A DNA stretch of 5,372 nt. Origin: an uncultured Eubacteriales bacterium. Its GTDB lineage: Bacteria > Bacillota > Clostridia > Oscillospirales > Acutalibacteraceae. The translations under genes and the position numbers were made by a program. The DNA lies in the NCBI GenBank assembly GCA_900320235.1, contig ONRO01000235.1:1-5372 (forward strand), in the 5' to 3' direction. Below the pieces are notes generated by a model. The model did not search any database, was not told the DNA's origin, and was given only the letters and a program-made list of their open reading frames with translations. Below are positions 1 through 4,249 of this stretch, piece after piece (the stretch's first letter is position 1; each line of letters begins with the position of its first letter).

Positions 1-54
1 AGCATTCTGATGGTTGATAATACCAATAATCCTTTCTTGTATTTCAGATTCTGA
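1..54 (+). CDS. MBOAT-family O-acyltransferase, C-terminal end only (partial)
   Basis: Frame 1 is open from the window edge to a TGA at 52-54 and reads SILMVDNTNNPFLYFRF. A tail of the form N-P-F-(I/L)-Y-F-R-F is what I recall at the extreme C-terminus of AlgI/DltB-like MBOAT membrane acyltransferases of Firmicutes. The next gene encodes a DHHW/AlgX-like protein, the usual genomic partner of such MBOATs, which supports the call. MBOAT proteins are multi-pass membrane enzymes that take an acyl group from a cytoplasmic donor and help move it onto an extracytoplasmic polymer. Only 17 residues are visible, so catalytic residues such as the MBOAT histidine cannot be checked. It could instead be the tail of an unrelated membrane protein. 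The upstream sequence would settle this immediately. Confidence 0.62.
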   Translation, partial: SILMVDNTNNPFLYFRF

Positions 55-67
55 GTTAATCTGAAAT
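41..67 (+). other. perfect 10-bp stem-loop spanning the upstream gene's stop codon
   Basis: ATTTCAGATT (41-50) and AATCTGAAAT (58-67) are exact inverted repeats around a 7-nt loop. The stop codon TGA (52-54) lies in the loop, and the last codons of the MBOAT-like gene form the left arm. No T-run follows (next bases GCAGCTTAATAAAT), so it is not a canonical intrinsic terminator. It could stabilise the 3' end of the upstream cistron or tune downstream expression. The structure is seen in the sequence; the role is inference. Confidence 0.55.
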
Positions 68-91
68 GCAGCTTAATAAATATGTTCGGGA

Positions 92-125
92 ATGTAAGCT
101 CGTATGATTCTGTACGGGCTTATAT
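92..125 (+). promoter_or_regulatory. intercistronic stem-loop upstream of the DHHW gene
   Basis: Bases 92-104 pair with 113-125 over 13 bp, including two G-U wobbles (94/123 and 100/117), around an 8-nt loop. As the minus-strand transcript these would be C-A mismatches, so the fold favours plus-strand RNA. A second small inverted repeat, ATCATC (124-129) / GATGAT (133-138), overlaps its base. AGCTTA (70-75) is complementary to 95-100 and could compete for the left arm. The T-rich stretch at 139-153 then leads into the ribosome binding site at 155-160. It may be an attenuator, a processing site, or a stabilising hairpin between cistrons. I see no convincing -35/-10 promoter pair in this gap. 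Confidence 0.4.
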
Positions 126-154
126 CATCCGTGATGATTCTAATTTATGTTTTA

Positions 155-160
155 AGGGAG
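155..160 (+). promoter_or_regulatory. ribosome binding site deciding the DHHW gene start
   Basis: AGGGAG lies 8 nt before the ATG at 169. A second possible site, AAAGGGA at 201-207, lies 9 nt before an in-frame ATG at 217 (Met17). The longer form is preferred because it has the better Shine-Dalgarno match in the leader, and its first 20 residues add a strongly basic cytoplasmic tail before the membrane helix. The shorter start cannot be excluded. Confidence 0.6.
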
Positions 161-168
161 CATATTAA

Positions 169-1620
169 ATGGAGAATAAGAGAAAACAGCCGCCGCGCAA
201 AAAGGGATTTAATTATATGAAAAAAAGAAATGTCGAGCATGGCTTTTCTGTAATTTCACTGATGATAATGATCCCTGTATTTTTCCTTACTGCAATTTTT
301 CTTCTGATTGTGCCGAGATCAGATAAATCAAATATAGAAAAAAGAAATCTCGCCAAATTTCCATCATTTTCATTCCAGGATTATTTTTCCGGAACATTTA
401 CATCAAAGATAACAGAATACTATGATGATACTGTTCCGGATCGTGATAATTTCAAGAATATGGGCTATGGCTTTAAATCACTGTTCGGTATTCATACAGA
501 GCAGGAAGTAAAGATTGTCGGCAAGCCGGTTGCAGTTGTAAATGACAAGGATCAGAAAGACAATAAAACTGATAATTCAGATAAGAATACTGATAATAAC
601 GCTAAAAACAAAACAGATAAAAATACTGATAAAAACACTGATGCAAAAGCAAATGACAACAAAAAGGATGAAACAAGCAAGACACAGGAAGCAGGCAATA
701 AAGTCAATACTGAAAAGGACGAATATAAGGAAGCTTCAAACGGTCTTATCGTTGTAAAGCATGACGGACATTACAGAGGTCTTGAACTCTTCGGCGGCGG
801 AAGCGGCAATGCATATGTTGATGCTCTGAACAGCTTCCACAGCGATCTTGGCGACAGTGTTAAGATCTATTCGATGACACCTTCAACTGCCAGTGAATAC
901 TATCTGCCTGATGCTTACAGTCAGTATAATGTAAGTCAGAAGGAAACTGTTGAAAGTATTGCTTCAAGACTGGACAGTGCAATAGGCTTTGTAGATGTGA
1001 TCCCGGTTCTTGAAAATCATTCCAATGAAGAAATATATCTGAGAACTGACCATCACTGGACACCGCTTGGTGCATATTATGCAGCTCAGACCTTTGCAAA
1101 GACAGCAGGTGTTGATTTCAAGGATATCAGTACATATAAAAAAGTGGATATCGAGAATTTCAGCGGTACACTTGCAGCATGGGCAGAGGATGCAAACCTT
1201 ACAGCCGATACAGAAACATTCAGCTATTATATTCCTTCAAATTACGAAAAATGCACAACATATTATTATGACACATCCTGCAATGATACAGGTACAGGCA
1301 ATTTCTTCTGTCAGGTCGGTTCACCTGAATATAATGCATATCTGACCTTCATGGGCGGAGATGAACAGGTAGTAAAGGTAAAAACTGATGTAAAGAACGG
1401 CAGAAAGCTTATGATTGTCAAGGACAGCTACGGTAATGCTCTTCCGGGATATCTGTTCGGTTCCTTCGAGGAGATTTATGTAGTTGATATGAGATATTTC
1501 AATAATAACCTTGTTCAGTATATCAAGGATGAGGGAGTGACAGACCTGCTCTTTGCAATGGTATCGTTCTCAGCAGTCGGCGGAAATGCTGATAACCTTG
1601 AAGTACTCAGAACTCAGTAA
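169..1620 (+). CDS. DHHW-family, AlgX/AlgJ-like membrane-anchored SGNH-type protein
   Basis: The protein has 483 residues. A Lys/Arg-rich N-terminal tail (1-24) is followed by one hydrophobic helix (about 26-49) with no signal-peptidase-like cleavage site, so it is probably a type II anchor holding the rest outside the cell. Residues 57-120 carry the family's opening pattern (EKRNLAKFPSFSF, then YYDDTVPDRDNF). A Lys/Asp/Asn/Thr-rich linker covers 125-190. The SGNH-like domain includes the diagnostic TDHHWTP at 303-309 and KDSYGN at 418-423. By analogy with alginate acetylation proteins AlgX and AlgJ, Asp304, His306 and Ser420 fit a catalytic triad in the order D-x-H...S. These proteins normally work with an MBOAT partner to O-acylate an exported polysaccharide, and an MBOAT-like tail ends 114 nt upstream. 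Family membership is firm. The acyl group and acceptor are not visible, and the partnership with the downstream FkbH/ACP pair is inferred from gene order. Confidence 0.85.
   Translation: MENKRKQPPRKKGFNYMKKRNVEHGFSVISLMIMIPVFFLTAIFLLIVPRSDKSNIEKRNLAKFPSFSFQDYFSGTFTSKITEYYDDTVPDRDNFKNMGYGFKSLFGIHTEQEVKIVGKPVAVVNDKDQKDNKTDNSDKNTDNNAKNKTDKNTDKNTDAKANDNKKDETSKTQEAGNKVNTEKDEYKEASNGLIVVKHDGHYRGLELFGGGSGNAYVDALNSFHSDLGDSVKIYSMTPSTASEYYLPDAYSQYNVSQKETVESIASRLDSAIGFVDVIPVLENHSNEEIYLRTDHHWTPLGAYYAAQTFAKTAGVDFKDISTYKKVDIENFSGTLAAWAEDANLTADTETFSYYIPSNYEKCTTYYYDTSCNDTGTGNFFCQVGSPEYNAYLTFMGGDEQVVKVKTDVKNGRKLMIVKDSYGNALPGYLFGSFEEIYVVDMRYFNNNLVQYIKDEGVTDLLFAMVSFSAVGGNADNLEVLRTQ
541..738 (+). repeat. low-complexity coding repeat (Lys/Asn/Asp/Thr linker)
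   Basis: Codons 125-190 of the DHHW gene are nearly all Lys, Asp, Asn, Thr, Glu, Ala, Gln or Ser, with degenerate KTDKNTDKNTD-type units around 148-158. The DNA is correspondingly A-rich, with repeated GATAAAAATACT-like 12-mers near 616-640. It sits between the family's N-terminal segment and the SGNH-like domain, and has no hydrophobic residues to form a core. It probably serves as a flexible, charged spacer in or near the cell wall. Such short repeats can change length by slippage, so linker length may vary between strains. Confidence 0.75.
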
Positions 1621-1637
1621 TAATATTTCAGAAAAAC

Positions 1638-1643
1638 AGGAGG
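1638..1643 (+). promoter_or_regulatory. ribosome binding site supporting a TTG start
   Basis: AGGAGG lies 7 nt before TTG at 1651, ideal spacing. The closer ATG at 1646 is only 2 nt from the site and opens a two-codon frame, ATG CTT TGA (1646-1654), whose stop overlaps the TTG. The next in-frame ATG of the FkbH-like gene is far inside the conserved N-terminal domain, so TTG is the credible start. Confidence 0.8.
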
Positions 1644-1650
1644 AAATGCT

Positions 1651-3444
1651 TTGAAAGAATTACAGTATCCTTTTGACAGTGAATACATAATCAAAAAGAA
1701 AAAATCAATTAAAAGAGCCCTTCTTGCTGATGGCAGCATCAGGCTTAAAAAGAAAATAGCAGTTTTCGGCGGTTCAACAACAAATGCAATTGTCGATAAT
1801 CTTGAGCTTTTTCTCCTGGATCAGGGAATAGAGGCAGAGTTCTATCAGTCAGAATATGCTCAGTACTGGCAGGATGCAATGTTCCCGGGCGAAGAGCTTC
1901 TCAGCTTTGCACCTGATATTGTGTTTATACATACAACAAACAGAAATATTACAAATTATCCTACTACTGCCGACAGCAGAGAGGATGTTGAAAAGCTTCT
2001 TGACGCAGAGTATTCAAAGTTTGAACAGATGTGGCAGAAGATAAGTGAAACCTATCACTGCCCGATCATACAGAATAACTTTGAGATGCCCTTCTATCGT
2101 CTTATGGGTAACAAGGATTGCAGTGATTACAGAGGACGTTCCAATTATGTTACCCGACTGAATGCAAAATTCTATGAATATGCAGACAGGACAGAAGGCT
2201 TCTATATAAATGATATAAATTTCATTTCGGCTTCATATGGCCTGAAGGAGTGGAGTGATCCTTCATACTGGAATATGTATAAATATGCAATGTGCTTTGA
2301 GGCAATTCCAGAATTCGCCTTCAATCTATCACATATAATCAAATCTGTATTCGGAAAGAATAAAAAGGCTCTTGCCCTTGACCTTGATAATACACTCTGG
2401 GGCGGGGTAGTTGGTGATGACGGAGTTGACGGAATACAGATCGGTCAGGAAACAGGTGTTTCACAGTCGTATTATGAATTCCAAAGCTATGTAAAATCAT
2501 TGAAATCTCTCGGCATAATCCTGACAGTATGCTCGAAGAATGACCATGAAAATGCAATTGCAGGTCTTGAGCATCCTGAGGGAGCGCTGAAACCAGATGA
2601 TTTCATAATAATAAAGGCAAACTGGGAGAATAAGGACAGAAATATCATTGAAACAGCAAACGAGCTTAATATCGGCGCTGATGCAATCGTATTTGCAGAT
2701 GATAACCCGGCGGAACGTGAGATTGTTCGTCAGCAGGTCAGCGGATGTGCTGTACCTGAGATGGACGGCGTTGAAAATTATATTATGACGCTTGACAGAA
2801 ACGGTTATTTTGAAGTGACAAATTTCAGTGCAGATGATCTCAAGCGCAATGAAATGTATAAGGCAAATGCACAGAGAGCAGCACAGCAGGCTTCTTTCGG
2901 AGATTATAACGAATATCTGAGAAGTCTTGAAATGACAGCTGTAATTGATGATTTTATTCCTGTATATCTTCAGAGAATAACCCAGCTGACAAACAAAAGC
3001 AATCAGTTCAACGTTACAACAAAGAGATACACTCCTACTGAAATGGAGGAGGTATTTGAAAGCAGCGAATATATCCGTCTTTACGGAAAGCTTATTGATA
3101 AATTCGGTGATAACGGTGTAGTATCTGTTGTTATCGGACATAAAAACGGCGAAGTACTTGATATGGACCTGTGGATAATGAGCTGTCGTGTTCTCAAGAG
3201 AGATATGGAATTTGCAATGCTCGACAGGCTAATCGAACGTTCCCGTGAGCAGGGAATCAAAACCATTAAGGGATATTATTATCCGACAGCAAAGAATAAG
3301 ATGGTAAAAGATCTTTATGGACGATTTGGCTTTGAAAAGATAAGCGAAGATGAAGAAGGCAATTCAGTATGGACTCTCAGTGTTGACAGTTACGAACAGA
3401 AATGTCATGTGATCGATGTAAAGGATAATTCATATAATTCATAA
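1651..3444 (+). CDS. FkbH-like protein: SGNH-like + HAD-IIIC phosphatase + GNAT-like domains
   Basis: The 597-residue soluble protein has no signal peptide or membrane helix. Residues 35-230 form an SGNH-like domain (VFGGST at 38-43, then PDIVFIHTTN at 88-97). The HAD-IIIC core starts at LALDLDNTLWGG (241-252), with Asp244 and Asp246 as nucleophile and acid/base. Ser295 in VCSKND is motif II, Lys322 or Lys328 is the motif III lysine, and ADDNPAER (349-356) is the metal-binding motif. The C-terminal part (about 430-578) is GNAT-like, with the FkbH hallmarks QLTNKSNQFN (445-454) and YPTAKNK (544-550). Characterised FkbH proteins take a phosphoglyceryl unit from 1,3-bisphosphoglycerate, remove the phosphate and load glyceryl onto an acyl carrier protein. 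An ACP gene follows after 37 nt, exactly the expected partner. The start is TTG with AGGAGG at 7 nt. Length fits the long, three-domain FkbH-like forms. The glyceryl substrate is inferred from the family. No methoxymalonyl genes (dehydrogenases, O-methyltransferase) are in view, so a polyketide role is not indicated here. Confidence 0.9.
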   Translation: MKELQYPFDSEYIIKKKKSIKRALLADGSIRLKKKIAVFGGSTTNAIVDNLELFLLDQGIEAEFYQSEYAQYWQDAMFPGEELLSFAPDIVFIHTTNRNITNYPTTADSREDVEKLLDAEYSKFEQMWQKISETYHCPIIQNNFEMPFYRLMGNKDCSDYRGRSNYVTRLNAKFYEYADRTEGFYINDINFISASYGLKEWSDPSYWNMYKYAMCFEAIPEFAFNLSHIIKSVFGKNKKALALDLDNTLWGGVVGDDGVDGIQIGQETGVSQSYYEFQSYVKSLKSLGIILTVCSKNDHENAIAGLEHPEGALKPDDFIIIKANWENKDRNIIETANELNIGADAIVFADDNPAEREIVRQQVSGCAVPEMDGVENYIMTLDRNGYFEVTNFSADDLKRNEMYKANAQRAAQQASFGDYNEYLRSLEMTAVIDDFIPVYLQRITQLTNKSNQFNVTTKRYTPTEMEEVFESSEYIRLYGKLIDKFGDNGVVSVVIGHKNGEVLDMDLWIMSCRVLKRDMEFAMLDRLIERSREQGIKTIKGYYYPTAKNKMVKDLYGRFGFEKISEDEEGNSVWTLSVDSYEQKCHVIDVKDNSYNS

Positions 3445-3481
3445 ACGATAAACAAAACGGAATTCTGAAAGGAGAATAACT

Positions 3482-3727
3482 ATGGACAGCAAGGAAATTT
3501 ACAGCAGACTCAATAAGGTATTCAGAGATGTATTTGATGATGACAGTATCTCAGTTACACCTAAGACAACAGCAGATGATATCGAAGATTGGGATAGTCT
3601 TGAGCATATCACACTTATCTCAGCAGTTGAGCGTGAATTCAGAATGAAATTCAAGATGGGCGAGATCTCAGGCATGAAGAATGTCGGAGAGATGGCATCT
3701 ATCATTGCAGCAAGAGCAAAGAAATAA
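3482..3727 (+). CDS. acyl carrier protein (FkbH partner)
   Basis: This acidic protein of 81 residues has the four-helix acyl carrier pattern. Helix 1 covers about 2-18, and the WDSLEHI motif (37-43) contains Ser39, the expected 4'-phosphopantetheine attachment site. Helix 2 follows from Ser39. The C-terminal helix (about 66-79) comes after the NVGEM turn. The IEDWDSLEH form resembles ACPs that sit beside FkbH-like genes more than it does the fatty-acid AcpP form with GxDSLD. AAAGGAG lies 7 nt before the ATG, and tandem stops TAA TAG end the gene. It is the last gene of the operon. It probably carries the acyl unit made by the upstream FkbH-like enzyme as a thioester for transfer by the membrane enzymes, as DltC does for D-alanine in the Dlt system. 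The carrier call is firm; cargo and recipient are inferred. Confidence 0.92.
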   Translation: MDSKEIYSRLNKVFRDVFDDDSISVTPKTTADDIEDWDSLEHITLISAVEREFRMKFKMGEISGMKNVGEMASIIAARAKK

Positions 3728-3735
3728 TAGTTCAG

Positions 3736-3753
3736 TTGGGGCTGCCGCCCCAA
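3736..3753 (+). terminator. GC hairpin just after the ACP stop, possible operon terminator
   Basis: TTGGGGC (3736-3742) pairs perfectly with GCCCCAA (3747-3753) around the loop TGCC, starting 8 nt after the ACP stop codon. It is placed and shaped like an intrinsic terminator stem, but the following bases are AACCCCGCC rather than a T-run. It is also the first of a row of GC hairpins that may belong to the repeat element. A role in 3'-end protection or factor-assisted termination is as likely as classical termination. Confidence 0.4.
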
Positions 3754-3759
3754 ACCCCG

Positions 3760-3932
3760 CCCGGGCTTCTCGCCCGGACCCCGGCAGGGAGAAACCTCCC
3801 TGCACCCGAAAATAATTATTTTTTTATCCCGGCAGAATAATTTACATTCTGCCGGGGTAAATTTGTATGAGAAAAGGAAGGGGTATAAAGTTTAGGTGCA
3901 CCCTTTTCAAAGGGTGGCAGGGGTCCAGGGGA
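3760..3932 (+). repeat. palindromic intergenic repeat, copy A
   Basis: This is the first copy of a directly repeated unit. It contains, in order, a CCGGGC/GCCCGG hairpin (3761-3777), a GCAGGGAG/CTCCCTGC hairpin with loop AAAC (3784-3803), the 14-bp palindrome AAAATAATTATTTT (3809-3822), a long CCCGGCAGAAT hairpin (3823-3861), a CACCCTTT/AAAGGGTG hairpin (3899-3916), and the trailing GGGGTCCAGGGGA. Its last 79 bases (3854-3932) match copy B at 77 positions by my count. The element has the look of a dispersed, non-coding repeat family. I recall similar GC-rich palindromic sequences between genes of Ruminococcus-like genomes but cannot verify it here. Confidence 0.8.
3823..3861 (+). other. long hairpin in repeat copy A
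   Basis: TTTATCCCGGCAGAAT (3823-3838) pairs with 3846-3861 over 16 bp around the loop AATTTAC. The one non-Watson-Crick pair, T3827 with G3857, is a wobble only in plus-strand RNA. The left arm follows a T-run (3819-3825). This is the strongest fold in the gap and may act as a transcription end or stability element. Confidence 0.7.
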
Positions 3933-3946
3933 TCCGGCAAACCGTT

Positions 3947-4108
3947 CCCGGGCTTCTCGCCCGGACAGAAATCTCCCTGCACCTGAAAATAATATCTTTT
4001 TACCCCGGCAAAATAATTTACATATTGCCGGGGTAAATTTATATGAGAAAAGGAAGGGGTATAAAGTTTAGGTCCACCCTTTTCAAAGGGTGGCAGGGGT
4101 CCAGGGGA
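3947..4108 (+). repeat. palindromic intergenic repeat, copy B
   Basis: This is the second direct copy, offset from copy A by 187 nt at its left end and 176 nt at its right end. The difference comes from a deletion of about 10 nt, which removed the left arm of the GCAGGGAG hairpin (only ATCTCCCTGCA remains at 3971-3981), plus a small indel in the T-run. Substitutions elsewhere are few: 3865 G to A at 4041, 3898 G to C at 4074, and four inside the central hairpin. The change at 4074 extends the CCACCC/GGGTGG stem by one pair. Confidence 0.8.
3999..4037 (+). other. long hairpin in repeat copy B
   Basis: TTTACCCCGGCAA (3999-4011) pairs perfectly with TTGCCGGGGTAAA (4025-4037) over 13 bp around a 13-nt loop (4012-4024). 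Compared with copy A, the pair G3835-C3849 has become A4011-T4025, and the wobble T3827-G3857 has become C4003-G4033. A4012/A4024 is now a mismatch, so the stem is shorter but still stable. Confidence 0.7.
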
Positions 4109-4140
4109 CAGAGTCCCCGGTCGCACTCCGCAGAGTGCGA
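4104..4140 (+). other. two adjacent hairpins closing the repeat region
   Basis: GGGGAC (4104-4109) pairs with GTCCCC (4113-4118) around AGA. Immediately next, TCGCACTC (4121-4128) pairs perfectly with GAGTGCGA (4133-4140) around CGCA. Copy A lacks this part, since it runs from GGGGTCCAGGGGA into unrelated GATCCGGCAAACC. These hairpins may be the true right end of the element, present only once. No T-run follows. Confidence 0.6.
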
Positions 4141-4190
4141 AATCTCCAAAAATGAGGGTACTGAACGAGTGCAAACTCCCCGGAAAGGAG

Positions 4191-4218
4191 ATACCGCCCG
4201 CATTTCTGCGGACGGTAT
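4191..4218 (-). terminator. likely terminator of the UgpC/MsmX-like ATPase gene
   Basis: Bases 4191-4202 (ATACCGCCCGCA) pair with 4207-4218 around a 4-nt loop, giving a 12-bp stem that begins 31 nt past the ATPase stop codon. In minus-strand RNA all 12 pairs form, one of them a G-U wobble. In plus-strand RNA the same position is a C-A mismatch. This strand bias points to the minus-strand gene. The tail in that direction is CTCCTTTCC, a poor U-run, so termination may be inefficient. Confidence 0.55.
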
Positions 4219-4249
4219 GTGAGGTAAATTTTATGCAAAATGATTGTAA

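Larger units (their letters stand above)
3728..4249. other. gene-free convergent intergenic region packed with palindromes
   Basis: About 520 bp separate the ACP gene from the converging ATPase gene. G/C-runs (GGGG, CCCC) dominate much of the first 400 bp, in contrast to the AT-rich genes on both sides. It contains at least eight hairpins and one duplicated block. No reading frame shows protein character. The only long frames translate the duplicated block in different phases on the minus strand, or run antisense into the ATPase gene. The stretch 4141-4190 shows only a weak repeat of GAGTGC(G)AAA(T)CTCC (4133-4147 and 4167-4179). Confidence 0.8.

Noticed and set aside
55..168. Promoter for the DHHW-FkbH-ACP genes
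   Set aside because: AT-rich hexamers occur but no -35/-10 pair with proper spacing stands out, and the stem-loops fit an intercistronic region of a longer operon better.
2497..3141. 214-codon minus-strand frame inside the FkbH-like gene
   Set aside because: It is antisense to conserved HAD and GNAT-like motifs; its Cys/Ile/Tyr-rich composition is typical of a reverse-complement shadow.
3760..4108. Insertion sequence remnant
   Set aside because: No transposase-like frame, no terminal inverted repeats framing both copies, and no clear target-site duplication were seen. A non-autonomous element remains possible but is unproven.
3736..4140. CRISPR array
   Set aside because: There are only two copies, the unit is about 175 bp with internal hairpins, and no regular short repeat-spacer pattern or cas gene is present.
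3842..4174. 110-codon minus-strand frame in the repeat region
   Set aside because: It translates the duplicated non-coding block; the copies are offset by 176 nt, not a multiple of 3, so the same DNA is read in two unrelated phases. No ribosome binding site or protein-like pattern supports it.
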